Source of the DNA: Desulfovirgula thermocuniculi DSM 16036
GTDB taxonomy: Bacteria; Bacillota; Desulfotomaculia; Desulfotomaculales; Desulfovirgulaceae
Direction: 5' to 3'
NCBI RefSeq assembly: GCF_000429345.1
Contig: NZ_AUBR01000010.1
Location: 1-64,000, forward strand
Length of the DNA stretch: 64,000 nt
This document shows positions 25,770-34,046 of this stretch, one piece after another; position 1 is the first letter of the stretch, and each line of letters begins with the position of its first letter. Position numbers and translations under genes: made by a program. The notes under the pieces are model-generated. The model did not search any database and was not told the DNA's origin. It worked only from the letters and a program-made list of their open reading frames with translations.

Positions 25770-25815
25770 AATTTGCATACCAAAGCACATCACGGCAACC
25801 AATGGAGAGAGACAG

Positions 25816-26292
25816 ATGTTTAACGAGACGCTGCTTGATTTCCTGCGGGGGGTGCCCTTTCAGGATCTTCCCGAAAGCCTTGTCATGGCCATGGCCGTCT
25901 TTGCCTTCCTGCGCCTGCCGCTGGAGGGCCGGAAAATAGCCCTGGTCGCCCTCCTGCAAACCGTCACCAACGCCGTGCGCCTCCTGCCCATTGCCTTCGG
26001 CATGCACACGGTCATCCTGACCATTTCCCTGGCCTTTTACGTGCGCATGGTCACGGGGGTGAGGATCAGCAGGGCTTTCTGGGCAGTCATCCTTTGTATG
26101 CTAATTGTCCTGGGGCTGGAACTTCTCTACTTCATACCCCTGCAGAAACTGAGCGGCCTTGCCTACGAGGAGATCGTGAAGAGCCCCGTCTTAAGGGGAC
26201 TCTTCAGCCTGCCCTACGAGGTGACGCTCCTCATCCTGGCCCTGGTTAAGGACTACTACAACCGCAAGGCAAAGGAACAGGCCGGCAGGTGA
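25816..26292 (+). CDS. Polytopic membrane protein resembling a stand-alone peptide-receptor domain
   Basis: A 158-residue protein with about four to five hydrophobic segments and a short basic tail. The pattern (LPESLVMAMAVFAFLRLP, GRKIALVALLQTVTNAVRLLP, FGMHTVI, then GLAYEEIVKSPVLRGLFSLPYEV) resembles the membrane half of GHKL-type histidine kinases of Clostridia. Here it ends without any kinase domain. It sits seven bases before AgrB and is likely co-translated with it, so a role in sensing or handling the agr peptide is plausible. This is inference from pattern and position. The ATG has GAGAGAGA upstream. Confidence 0.6.
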   Translation: MFNETLLDFLRGVPFQDLPESLVMAMAVFAFLRLPLEGRKIALVALLQTVTNAVRLLPIAFGMHTVILTISLAFYVRMVTGVRISRAFWAVILCMLIVLGLELLYFIPLQKLSGLAYEEIVKSPVLRGLFSLPYEVTLLILALVKDYYNRKAKEQAGR

Positions 26293-26299
26293 TAAGCAG

Positions 26300-26941
26300 T
26301 TGTGGGGTCCTTCGCGGCGCATAGCTGCCTTCCTACGCCAGAACCTTGACCTGACGGCAGAGCAGGAAGAGGTTGCCGCCTACGCCTTGCTGGTCATCTT
26401 CCTCACCGCCGCCTCGGTGGCCGCCGTGGCCTTCCTGGGCTGGCTCTTGGGATGCATGGGCGAAGCTCTGGCGGTGCTTTTTACCGTCTTTGTGCTGCGC
26501 TCCTTTTCCGGCGGCGCTCACTGCACTTCCCCGGTGCGCTGCACGCTCACCAGCGCCCTCCTGGCCCCCGCCATGGGCAAGCTGGCCGCGGCGGGAAGCC
26601 TCCTTCTCGGGGCCAAAGCACTATACCCGGCTGTGCTGGGCGGCGGGGGCCTGGCCACCTGGCTCTGCTGGCGCCTGGCCCCGGTGGAATCGCCGGCCAA
26701 GCCCCTCACTTCAGAAGCGGCCCGCGCCTTTTTCCGCCGCGCCAGCACGGCAGTGGCCGCCGGTGCGATCATCCTGCAGGTGGCCCTGCTCCGCTTCACC
26801 CCCGTCCCGCGCTCCCTCGTCCTGGCCGTAACCGCAGGGCTGCTCTGGCAGGTTTTTACCCTCACGGCAGCTGGCCACCGGTTCGTGGCCGGATTGGATA
26901 AAACCTTAAGCATTATCGCCAGGGGAGGTGAAGAGGGGTGA
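26300..26941 (+). CDS. AgrB-type autoinducer peptide-processing membrane protease
   Basis: A 213-residue integral membrane protein of the accessory gene regulator B family. The catalytic pair is visible as His74 and Cys81 in RSFSGGAHCTSPVRCTLTS, matching the spacing of the staphylococcal His77/Cys84. About five to six hydrophobic segments follow. AgrB cuts the AgrD precursor at its C-terminus and forms the thiolactone ring. The TTG start has AGGTGA 7 bases upstream. Its stop overlaps the GTG of the AgrD gene by two bases, which is strong support for the pair. No AgrC or AgrA adjoins; a LytTR regulator is found about 5 kb away on the other strand. Confidence 0.88.
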   Translation: MWGPSRRIAAFLRQNLDLTAEQEEVAAYALLVIFLTAASVAAVAFLGWLLGCMGEALAVLFTVFVLRSFSGGAHCTSPVRCTLTSALLAPAMGKLAAAGSLLLGAKALYPAVLGGGGLATWLCWRLAPVESPAKPLTSEAARAFFRRASTAVAAGAIILQVALLRFTPVPRSLVLAVTAGLLWQVFTLTAAGHRFVAGLDKTLSIIARGGEEG

Positions 26942-27066
26942 AGAAGCTGTACCTCGGCCTGCTGGGCTCCATCTTCAGCCTGCTGGTCTTTGTGGCCAGC
27001 ACCACCGTCCAGCCTCTGTGCGTTGGTTTTGTTTACCAGCCTAAGGTTCCCCGGGCACTCCGTTAA
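26938..27066 (+). CDS. AgrD-type cyclic lactone autoinducer precursor (42 residues)
   Basis: A 42-residue peptide gene. The N-terminal half is an amphipathic, hydrophobic membrane-binding helix (KKLYLGLLGSIFSLLVFVAS). The signal region is PLCVGFV with Cys28, followed by the conserved acceptor-like tail YQPKVP and a short end. In the AgrD family the Cys forms a thiolactone with the residue left by AgrB cleavage, just before the Y/F-x-P-x-x-P tail. The predicted ring is therefore about C-V-G-F-V, possibly with Tyr33; the exact cut is a guess. The GTG overlaps the AgrB stop and has GGGGAGG 9 bases upstream. Confidence 0.85.
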   Translation: MKKLYLGLLGSIFSLLVFVASTTVQPLCVGFVYQPKVPRALR

Positions 27067-27107
27067 AGAGTCCAAGAAAGCTTTTACAGTCTGATAGGCA
27101 AAAGGTT

Positions 27108-27139
27108 CTTTAAGGAGAGGGCCTTTCCTCTCCTTAAAG
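27108..27139 (+). terminator. Hairpin after agrD (weak terminator or processing site)
   Basis: CTTTAAGGAGAGG (27108-27120) pairs perfectly with CCTCTCCTTAAAG (27127-27139) around GCCTTT. The 13 bp stem is followed by ATTTGC, a poor T-tract. It lies between agrD and the GGDEF/HD-GYP gene and could reduce readthrough. Confidence 0.45.
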
Positions 27140-27181
27140 ATTTGCTAGCGGGTAAATGTTTCAAATTGAGGGATAACCTAA

Positions 27182-28870
27182 ATGAATAAATGGCAAGCAA
27201 AAAGATCAAAAGATATTTTTGAAATTACCATATGCACACAAATAGCTGGGCTTTTGCTTTTTCTACTCTCAATTCCCATTCTAATACCTCTGTATGGCTA
27301 TAGCGTTTTCCTTAAAGACCATTACATATACCAAGGCCTTCCTTACTATGCCCAGTTAGCCCTGGTTCTTTTCTTACTGTTAACCATTGCCTATCTCATT
27401 CAAAAAATCAACAACAAGGAAGGTAAAGAAATACGTTACATCCAAACCCTCATCGTCTGCATTCTCTTTCTCTTCATCTTGCCCCTCACCTTAAAGCTAC
27501 CCCCTCTGACCCCCCTGCTCCTGACCCCCGTGATCATTGCCGCCACCACCTGGGGAAAGCGGGTAGGGATATTGGTGGGCTCCCTCGCCGGCCTGGCCTT
27601 GCTGGCCAGCAACTTCATTCCTTTCCTGCGGCACTTCGCGGCCCAGACCTTCCAGCTGGACCTGGTCAACGCCGGCGTGATCGTGCTCCTTAGCTGGTTT
27701 ATCGGCGGGCTCTCCGACATCGAGGCGGAGACGCGCAACACGCTCGCCCACCTGGCCGACACCGACGGCCTCACGGGCCTGTACAACCACCGCTGCTTCC
27801 AGGAAAGGCTGCGGGACCTCTTGGAAGAAGCAGAAAAAAACAATACGCCCCTCTCCCTCCTCCTCCTGGACCTGGATCACTTCAAGTTTTACAACGACAC
27901 CCAGGGCCACCAGAAGGGCGACCGGGCCCTGGCCGAATTGGGAGAGCTTCTCTCCCGCCTGGTGCCCGCGCCCTACTTTGCCGCCCGCTACGGCGGGGAG
28001 GAGTTTGTGGTGGTCCTGCCCGGCGCCACCAGGCAAGAGGCGCAAAGTTTCGGAGAATACCTCGCGGAAAAGATTGCTTCTCACTCTTTTGAGGGGGCAC
28101 ATAACCTCCCCCAGGGGCGCCTCACCGCTTCCTTCGGCCTGGCCTGCTATCCGGAGGACGGCTCCAGCGCCCAGGAACTGGTGGAGGCCGCCGACCACGC
28201 CCTTTACCAGGCCAAGTACAGCCGCCGGCTGCATTTTTACTTTTCGGTGGTGGACAGGTTCCGCGCGCTCAGCCGCTCGGAAAGGGAACTCTTTAACTCC
28301 CTGAAGATCCTCCTCGCCCTCATTAACGTCAGGGACAGGTACACCTACGGCCACTCCGAGCGGGTGGGCGATTACGCCGCCGCCCTGGCCCAGAAGCTGG
28401 GGCTTCCCCCCGCAGAGGTGGAGCTCCTCAGGTGCGGGGCGTACCTGCACGACATCGGCAAGGTGGAAGTGCCGTTTACCGTGCTCAACAAGCCCGGCAG
28501 GCTGGATAACGGCGAGTGGGAGGTCATAAAAAAGCACCCCGAGTGGGGTGAGAGCCTCATCAAGCCCCTTTCGTCCTTCTCCTCCCTCCTGCCCCTCATC
28601 CGCCACCATCACGAAAACTACGACGGCACCGGGTACCCGGACGGCTTAAAGGGCGAGGAAATCCCCCTCTTTGCCCGCATCCTGCGCATCGCGGACAGCT
28701 ACGACGCCATGACCACCGAGCGCCCCTACAAGAAGGCCCGCACTCCCCTTGAGGCCTGCCGGGTGCTGCAGGAAGAGGCGGGGAAGGCCTTTGACCCGTA
28801 CCTGGTCAGGCTCTTTACGGAGGTCATCCTGGAAAGGGAGGCGGCGGGCAGGGCAAAGGCAGCCCCCTAG
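27182..28870 (+). CDS. Membrane GGDEF plus HD-GYP protein (c-di-GMP turnover)
   Basis: A 562-residue protein. About five to six transmembrane segments fill residues 20-180 and form an unclassified sensor. A GGDEF domain (about 188-350) carries RYGGEEF at 270-275 with no RxxD inhibitory site. An HD-GYP domain (about 370-550) keeps HSERV, HDIGK at 423-427, HHHENYDGTGYPDG near 475-488 and SYDAMTTERPY. It can in principle both make and degrade c-di-GMP. The ATG at 27182 has GAGGGATAA upstream. The first 100 codons are clearly more AT-rich than the rest of the gene and of the window. It follows agrD by 115 bases on the same strand, linking the peptide system and c-di-GMP by position. It overlaps the convergent Nnr gene by 4 bases. 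Confidence 0.92.
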   Translation: MNKWQAKRSKDIFEITICTQIAGLLLFLLSIPILIPLYGYSVFLKDHYIYQGLPYYAQLALVLFLLLTIAYLIQKINNKEGKEIRYIQTLIVCILFLFILPLTLKLPPLTPLLLTPVIIAATTWGKRVGILVGSLAGLALLASNFIPFLRHFAAQTFQLDLVNAGVIVLLSWFIGGLSDIEAETRNTLAHLADTDGLTGLYNHRCFQERLRDLLEEAEKNNTPLSLLLLDLDHFKFYNDTQGHQKGDRALAELGELLSRLVPAPYFAARYGGEEFVVVLPGATRQEAQSFGEYLAEKIASHSFEGAHNLPQGRLTASFGLACYPEDGSSAQELVEAADHALYQAKYSRRLHFYFSVVDRFRALSRSERELFNSLKILLALINVRDRYTYGHSERVGDYAAALAQKLGLPPAEVELLRCGAYLHDIGKVEVPFTVLNKPGRLDNGEWEVIKKHPEWGESLIKPLSSFSSLLPLIRHHHENYDGTGYPDGLKGEEIPLFARILRIADSYDAMTTERPYKKARTPLEACRVLQEEAGKAFDPYLVRLFTEVILEREAAGRAKAAP

Positions 28871-30429
28871 TCCCCGCCTTCCTCCACCTGCCTGATGGCC
28901 GCCGGCACCATCTCTGCGATGTCGCCGGCCAGGAGGCCGCGCCTCCCCCTCTTTGCCGCTGCCAGGTCCCCGGCCAGGCCGTGCAGGTAGGCCCCCGCCG
29001 CCGCCGCCAGAAACACGTCCATCCCCTGCGCGATCAGCCCGGCAATTACCCCGGTGAGGACGTCGCCGCTACCCCCGGTGGCCATGCCGGGGTTGCCGGT
29101 GGTGTTGATGTAGGTGGTGCCGGAAGGGGAAGAAACCAGCGTAGCCGGGCCCTTTAACAGCACCACCACCTTAAAGTGCGCGGCGGCCTCCTCGGCCACC
29201 GCCAGGCGCCGCGCGCGGACGTCCTCCGACGCGGTGCCCAGGAGGCGGGCCATTTCCCCCTCGTGGGGGGTGATAACGGCAGGCGCCGCCAGCAGGCGCC
29301 AGATCCCGGGGTACCCCTGCAGGGCGTTCAAGCCGTCCGCATCCACCACGCAAGGCACCTGCACGCGGGCCAGGAGTTCCCTGACCAGGGCCGCCGTTTC
29401 CGGGTGGGTGGTGAGCCCCGGGCCGAGGGCCAGCACGTCCGCCTTATCGAGCAGGGCGGCGATTTTTTCCAGGGCCTCGCCGGCCAGGGTACCCTGTGCC
29501 GTCTCGGGAAGCCCGGCGGTCATCACCTCGGTGAGCTTTGCCGCCGCTGCTTCCTGCACGCTCCGGGGCACGGCCAGGGTTACCAGCCCCGCCCCCGACC
29601 TCGCGGCCCCCAGGGCGGCCAGGCAGGCTGCGCCGGACATGCCGCGGGAGCCGGCCACCACCAGCACGCGTCCGCAGGAGCCTTTGTGGGCCCAGGCCGG
29701 GCGCGGGGGCAGCCACCGCCGCACCACTTCGCGGGTAGTTAAGTAGCGCCCCGGCGGCCCCTGGTCCAGGAGAAAGGCCGGGATGGAGATGTCCGCCACG
29801 TGCAGGCGCCCGGCGTAGCTCCGCCCGGGCTCCAGCACTAGGCCCACCTTGGGGAGGGCAAAGGTCACCGTGCAGGACGCCCGCACGCAGGGCCCGAGCA
29901 CCTGCCCGGTGTCGGCCTCCAGGCCCGAAGGTACGTCCACGGCCACCACCGGCCTGCCCGCGGCATTAACGGCCTCGATGACCCCCGCCGCCGGCTCCCT
30001 GGCCGCTCCCTTAAAGCCCGTGCCGAAAATGGCGTCCACCACCAGGTCGGCCCCCGCCAGCCAGGCGCGCAGGCCCTCCAGGTCCTCCCGGCCTGCCACG
30101 GGATGCACTTCCCGGCCCATCTTCCGCCAGATACGCAGGTTTACCGCCGCATCCCCGGCAATCTCCTCCGGCCTGGCCAAAAGCCACACCCGGACCTCCG
30201 CTCCGGCGTTAAAGAGGTGGCGGGCCGCCACCAGCCCGTCGCCGCCGTTGTTGCCCTTGCCGGCGAGAACGGCCACCTTTTTCCCCGCCACGCCACCTCC
30301 CAGCAGCTCCCGCACCACCCGCACCACGGCCAGCCCGGCATTCTCCATGAGCACGAGGCCCGGAATGCCGTAATCTTCCATGGCCGCGCGGTCCAGCCCG
30401 CGCATTTCTGCCGCTGTAACCACCCGCAC
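28867..30429 (-). CDS. nnr: Bifunctional NAD(P)H-hydrate epimerase / ADP-dependent dehydratase
   Basis: A 520-residue fusion that repairs hydrated NAD(P)H. The N-terminal epimerase (YjeF_N, about 1-215) has GNNGGDGLVAARHL near 60 and VDAIFGTGF. The C-terminal ribokinase-fold dehydratase (about 235-515) has NTTGNPGMATGGSGDVLTGVI near 450, the ADP-binding and catalytic Asp motif. The start GTG at 30429 has GAGGTG 7 bases upstream; the open frame continues to 30618 but that part overlaps the acpS gene. The acpS-nnr order is common in Firmicutes and supports an operon with the gene upstream. Confidence 0.94.
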   Translation of the reverse strand: MRVVTAAEMRGLDRAAMEDYGIPGLVLMENAGLAVVRVVRELLGGGVAGKKVAVLAGKGNNGGDGLVAARHLFNAGAEVRVWLLARPEEIAGDAAVNLRIWRKMGREVHPVAGREDLEGLRAWLAGADLVVDAIFGTGFKGAAREPAAGVIEAVNAAGRPVVAVDVPSGLEADTGQVLGPCVRASCTVTFALPKVGLVLEPGRSYAGRLHVADISIPAFLLDQGPPGRYLTTREVVRRWLPPRPAWAHKGSCGRVLVVAGSRGMSGAACLAALGAARSGAGLVTLAVPRSVQEAAAAKLTEVMTAGLPETAQGTLAGEALEKIAALLDKADVLALGPGLTTHPETAALVRELLARVQVPCVVDADGLNALQGYPGIWRLLAAPAVITPHEGEMARLLGTASEDVRARRLAVAEEAAAHFKVVVLLKGPATLVSSPSGTTYINTTGNPGMATGGSGDVLTGVIAGLIAQGMDVFLAAAAGAYLHGLAGDLAAAKRGRRGLLAGDIAEMVPAAIRQVEEGGD

Positions 30430-30452
30430 CGCCGCACACCTCGCCCAACTAG

Positions 30453-30833
30453 CTAGCGTCCGACGAGCACCACAAAGGCCAGCGCAAAGGGCCCCTCGTG
30501 GGAGAGGGAGAGGAGCACCCCTTCCACCCCCCTTGCGGCGGCCAGGCCTGCTGCCCGGCCCCGCAGCCTCACCCCGGGCGCGCCGTTTTCCCGCACCACC
30601 TCCACGTCCCGCCAGCAAATCCCCCCGGTCAGGCCCGTGCCCAGGGCCTTCAGCACCGCTTCCTTGGCCGCAAAGCGTGCCGCATAGCAGGAGTAAGGGT
30701 CGCGGCGGGCCTCACAGTAACGGCGCTCGCCGGGCAGGAAAACCCGCTCCAGGAAACGCTCCCCAAAGCGGCAAGCGGCCTTTTCTATCCTTGCCACCGC
30801 CACGAGGTCGGTCCCCACACCAAGCACTCTCAA
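30453..30833 (-). CDS. acpS: Holo-[acyl-carrier-protein] synthase
   Basis: A 126-residue phosphopantetheinyl transferase. The diagnostic motifs are GVGTDLVAVARIE near residue 5 and RFAAKEAVLKALGTG near 52, with Asp and Glu binding Mg2+. It moves the phosphopantetheine arm from CoA to acyl carrier protein. The TTG start gives the normal family length; the frame is open upstream to 30968 but that would add an unconserved leader. It is followed by nnr after 23 bases. Confidence 0.93.
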   Translation of the reverse strand: MRVLGVGTDLVAVARIEKAACRFGERFLERVFLPGERRYCEARRDPYSCYAARFAAKEAVLKALGTGLTGGICWRDVEVVRENGAPGVRLRGRAAGLAAARGVEGVLLSLSHEGPFALAFVVLVGR

Positions 30834-30885
30834 GGCCGGCCCTGCTTTCCCAACGTTTTTAAAAAATACTTCTACCCCCGGAAGT

Positions 30886-31236
30886 TCATTCCTCCAGGGG
30901 CTCCCCGTTAAAAGTGCCGCGCAGCTTAAAGTTGACCCATTCGGGAAAGGGGATTCCCGAGCGGGCAAAGAACTCGCTTTCCCGGGCCTTCTCGTCGTCC
31001 TTTTGCTTTAAAAAACCCCTCACTGCGCGGCGGGTAAGGCTGTAGAGCTCCTCGTCCACCACCCCCTGCTCCATGAGCAGCACCCTTAAAGAGAGATTTT
31101 CTTCTTCCAGCACCTTTACGCGGCTAAAAAGCTCAATGAGCATGAGGCGGATGACGTCCTCGTCAAGCCTCCTCTGCACGTCGCCCAGGAGGTTCCAGAT
31201 CTTCTGGTCGCTAAGCATTTCCCAGACAACCTGCAA
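30886..31236 (-). CDS. Small coiled protein of unknown function
   Basis: A 116-residue acidic/basic helical protein. Residues about 15-60 (DVQRRLDEDVIRLMLIELFSRVKVLEEENLSLRVLLMEQG) read as a coiled coil; the tail is EWVNFKLRGTFNGEPLEE. I do not recognise a domain. The start is uncertain: TTG 31236 with CAGGTGGT nearby is preferred over ATG 31218. It precedes acpS by 52 bases on the same strand and follows the terminator of the LytTR gene, so it probably begins the acpS-nnr transcript. Confidence 0.6.
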   Translation of the reverse strand: MQVVWEMLSDQKIWNLLGDVQRRLDEDVIRLMLIELFSRVKVLEEENLSLRVLLMEQGVVDEELYSLTRRAVRGFLKQKDDEKARESEFFARSGIPFPEWVNFKLRGTFNGEPLEE

Positions 31237-31267
31237 CGTACACCACCTGCCAGAAACCATTTTAAAC

Positions 31268-31294
31268 AAAAAAAGGCCCCTCTATACGGGGTCC
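31268..31294 (-). terminator. Terminator of the LytS-LytTR operon
   Basis: On the minus strand GGACCCC (31288-31294) pairs with GGGGCC (31275-31280) around GTATAGA and runs into TTTTTTTGTTT. It is 24 bases after the LytTR stop. Confidence 0.85.
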
Positions 31295-31318
31295 GGCACA
31301 AAAAACGCACTTCCCTCT

Positions 31319-32095
31319 TTAGAAACCCAGGATGCGGCGCAGCTTTTTGGCCTGCGCCCGGCTGACGGGCACCTCGCTGTTCTCCTGGTCGTCTACCACC
31401 AGGTTGTAGGTGCCGTTAAAGAAGGGCACTATTTCCTTAACTTTGTGCAAATTTACGATGTAGCAGCGGTGGGTGCGGAAGAAGATGTTGGGGTTTAAGC
31501 GCGCCTCCAGTTCCTTTAAGGTAAAGCGGGTGAAGAGCTTGTCGGCGTATGTTTTGATGTATACGTAGTCCTGCTCCGTAAAGGCATAAACAATATCCCC
31601 CTCGGCCACGAGCACCGTTTTGCCGTACTTTTCCGCGGGGATGCGGTCGATCCTGAGCGGCACATCCGCCTCGCGGGCCGCGCCCACGGCGGTTTCCTCG
31701 GCGGCCACCATTTCCGCCGCTTGAAGTTCCCGGAACTTCCTGAGCACCTTGTCCACGGCCTTCTTCAGCCGGGCCTGGTCCACGGGTTTTAAGAGGTAGT
31801 CCACGGCGTTAACCTCAAAGGCCCGCACGGCGTACTCGTCGTAGGCCGTCACGAAGATTACCTGCGGCTGCCTGGGCAGTTCCTGGATGGCCGCCCCCAG
31901 GTCCAGGCCGTTCATCCCCGGCATGGAGATGTCCAGAAAGAGGATCTGGTAATCCAGCGCCTTTATAAGGGTCAGCGCCTCCTGGGCATTGGTGGCCTCC
32001 CCCACGATCTCAATGCAGTCAAAGCTGCTGAGCGCGTAGCGCAGCTCCTGGCGGGCAGGGTACTCGTCATCAACGATGAGCGCTTTTAACTTCAC
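31319..32095 (-). CDS. LytTR-family response regulator
   Basis: A 258-residue regulator. The receiver (1-120) has the acidic pair Asp9-Asp10, the phospho-acceptor Asp55 in LFLDISMPG and a late Lys in LLKPVDQ. The C-terminal LytTR DNA-binding domain (about 155-258) has FFRTHRCYIVNLHKVKEI, its signature. Such regulators bind paired TACnnTTnAG-like sites. The GTG at 32095 overlaps the kinase gene by 26 bases and has AGGAGGGGAG upstream, so the pair is translationally coupled. AgrA is also a LytTR protein, but this pair looks more like LytS/LytR or BtsS/BtsR; a link to the agr genes 5 kb away is only a possibility. Confidence 0.93.
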   Translation of the reverse strand: MKLKALIVDDEYPARQELRYALSSFDCIEIVGEATNAQEALTLIKALDYQILFLDISMPGMNGLDLGAAIQELPRQPQVIFVTAYDEYAVRAFEVNAVDYLLKPVDQARLKKAVDKVLRKFRELQAAEMVAAEETAVGAAREADVPLRIDRIPAEKYGKTVLVAEGDIVYAFTEQDYVYIKTYADKLFTRFTLKELEARLNPNIFFRTHRCYIVNLHKVKEIVPFFNGTYNLVVDDQENSEVPVSRAQAKKLRRILGF

Positions 32096-33398
32096 CCAAG
32101 CTCCCCTCCTTATCCACCAGCTTGCACAGGAGCGGGATGCGCACGTAAACCGAAGTGCCGGCGCCGGGCGCGCTGACGATGGAGAGCCCGTACTCTTCCC
32201 CAAAGAGCCCTTTCAGCCTCTCGTGCACGTTGCTGAGGCCGACGCCGTTGCCCGAGCCTACGCCCGGGCGCAGGATCTCGGGCAGCCTCTCCGGGGGTAT
32301 GCCCACGCCGTCATCCCGCACCACAATGAGCATATCTTCCTCCAGCCTTTCCACGGTGATCTCCACCGTGCCCTGGCCGGTCTTGGGCAGGATGCCGTGC
32401 CTGATGGCGTTTTCCACCAGGGGCTGGATGGTGAGCACCGGCACCTGGTAGTCCAGAAGATTGCGGTCTATGTGCCTGACAATGCGCAGCTTTTCCCGGA
32501 AGCGGGCCTTTTCTAAAATCAGGTAGGTGTTCAGGTACTCGATTTCCTCCCGCAGGGTGTTGAAGTGGCCGTGGCGCCTTAACGCCTGGCGGAAAAAGCT
32601 GGCCAGGCGGACGAGCAGGCGGCGGGCCATTTCCGGGTTGGTGCGGATGAACATGATGATGGTGTTTAAGGTATTGAAAAGAAAGTGGGGGTTGATCTGG
32701 GCCTGCAGGGCGTCCAGCTCCGCCTTGGTGAGCAGCTGCACCTGCCGGTCCAGCTCCGCCAGCTCCATTTGCATCCCCAGCAGCTGCGCCAGGCCTTCCG
32801 CCAGCTTTACCACGTTGGGCGGGACTTCTCCGGGCTGGGTGCGGTACAGCTTGATGGTCCCCACCACCTTCTCCCGGCACTTCAGGGGGACGATCACCGC
32901 CGACTCCAGGGGGCACTGGGGAACGGGGCAGTGGAGGTCGCGCCCGCTCCTCACCAGCTTGAGCTGGCCGGTGCGCAGGACCTCCCTGGTGGCATCGGTG
33001 AGGATGGGCCGCCCGGGCAGGTGGTGGTCGGCACCCGCGCCCGTGTAGGCCAGCACCTTTTCCTGGTCGGTGATGGCCACCGCGCACACGTCGCTGATGT
33101 TCTTAATGATCTCCGCCGTCTTTTCTGCCGTATCCTCGTTCAGACCCCGGCGCAGGTAAGGCAGCGTCTGGGTGGCAATCTGCAGGGTGAAGTCGAGGGG
33201 ATGCTTATCCAATTTCAGGTTAATAATCTTCTGCTTGGTTAAGTAGTCGTTAACTAAAAAAGCGGCCACCGCATTTACGCACAGGATGGCCACTACCAGC
33301 TTCCAGGCCTTGGGGTCCCACAGGAGGACAAAGCCGATGGCCAAAAGGTTAATGGGCACCCAGCGGGCAATAACGCCCATGGCCAGCTTTCTCTGCAC
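32070..33398 (-). CDS. LytS-type sensor histidine kinase with GAF domain
   Basis: A 442-residue kinase. Two transmembrane segments (about 10-28 and 31-50) lie at the N-terminus, a GAF-like sensor spans about 80-205 with DLHCPVPQCPL (Cys157, Cys162), then a His_kinase domain with INPHFLFNTLN (His238) and a HATPase domain (VENAIRHGI, DDGVGIP, GVGLSNVHERL). The LytS/YehU class uses exactly this PHFxFN motif. The two GAF cysteines may be a ligand or redox site, which is speculation. The GTG start has GGTGAGGGG upstream. It forms an operon with the LytTR regulator. An AT-rich promoter region lies near 33443-33480. Confidence 0.92.
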   Translation of the reverse strand: MQRKLAMGVIARWVPINLLAIGFVLLWDPKAWKLVVAILCVNAVAAFLVNDYLTKQKIINLKLDKHPLDFTLQIATQTLPYLRRGLNEDTAEKTAEIIKNISDVCAVAITDQEKVLAYTGAGADHHLPGRPILTDATREVLRTGQLKLVRSGRDLHCPVPQCPLESAVIVPLKCREKVVGTIKLYRTQPGEVPPNVVKLAEGLAQLLGMQMELAELDRQVQLLTKAELDALQAQINPHFLFNTLNTIIMFIRTNPEMARRLLVRLASFFRQALRRHGHFNTLREEIEYLNTYLILEKARFREKLRIVRHIDRNLLDYQVPVLTIQPLVENAIRHGILPKTGQGTVEITVERLEEDMLIVVRDDGVGIPPERLPEILRPGVGSGNGVGLSNVHERLKGLFGEEYGLSIVSAPGAGTSVYVRIPLLCKLVDKEGSLGEVKSAHR

Positions 33399-33526
33399 TA
33401 CCCCTCACCTTCCCCCCGAAGTTCACACCAGCACAAACAAGCCACGCGGGAAAAGAAAAAATTTTTCTATAATTATAAAACATCTGCCCGTAACAAGTCC
33501 ATAAGAAGATAATCCCATGGCGCGTA

Positions 33527-34033
33527 TTATTTAACCATGTCCTCCAGGATCTCGCCGATCAGCCAGAATATATCTACCGTGCGCACCACGCCGCGGAGTT
33601 CTCCTCCGGCCAGTACGGGAACGGAGTTCACCCTCTTTTTGAGCATCACCAGCGCCGCCTCCCACAGCGCCGCCTCCTCGGAGACATAGGCCACCCCCAG
33701 GGGCCTCATGACCTCCTTGACGGGAATATATTGCCTCTGCCAGCAGCCCGGCAGGAAAAAAAGGGCCGCCGGGTCGCTCTTCAAGAGGGTCTCCAAGAGG
33801 TCCTGAAGCTCCAAGGCCCTGAGCAGGCCGCGCAGGGTGAGGATGCCCACCGCCTTGCCGCGGCGGTCGTACACCAGCGCCGACTGGAAGCCCTCCCAGC
33901 CGCCCTCCCTTCCCTTGGAGTGATAGTGCTCGTGCAGGATGCGGAAGGCGACCAGCACATCCGCATCCTCGCGCAAGGCGGGAAACTCCGCGGCGGGAAC
34001 CATTACCTCACGCACCTTAACCCATAGCGGCAC
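33527..34033 (-). CDS. Tandem CBS-domain protein
   Basis: A 168-residue protein made of two CBS domains (about 5-80 and 95-165), with AVGILTLRGLL and LRGVVRTVDIFWLIG. CBS pairs bind adenosine nucleotides and act as energy or ion sensors. It is a clear paralogue of the protein at 36623-37135; both end in the same GGxLxGVVRTVDxF pattern. The GTG at 34033 is chosen because the previous gene stops at 34047; GTG 34042 is possible. It is last in the minus-strand group that follows the TauE exporter. No partner domain is fused. Confidence 0.82.
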   Translation of the reverse strand: MPLWVKVREVMVPAAEFPALREDADVLVAFRILHEHYHSKGREGGWEGFQSALVYDRRGKAVGILTLRGLLRALELQDLLETLLKSDPAALFFLPGCWQRQYIPVKEVMRPLGVAYVSEEAALWEAALVMLKKRVNSVPVLAGGELRGVVRTVDIFWLIGEILEDMVK

Positions 34034-34046
34034 AGCCGGCACCCCG

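Noticed and set aside
30430-30618. Upstream extension of nnr
   Set aside because: Low-complexity Arg/Gly-rich translation lying inside the acpS coding region; GTG 30429 has its own ribosome site.
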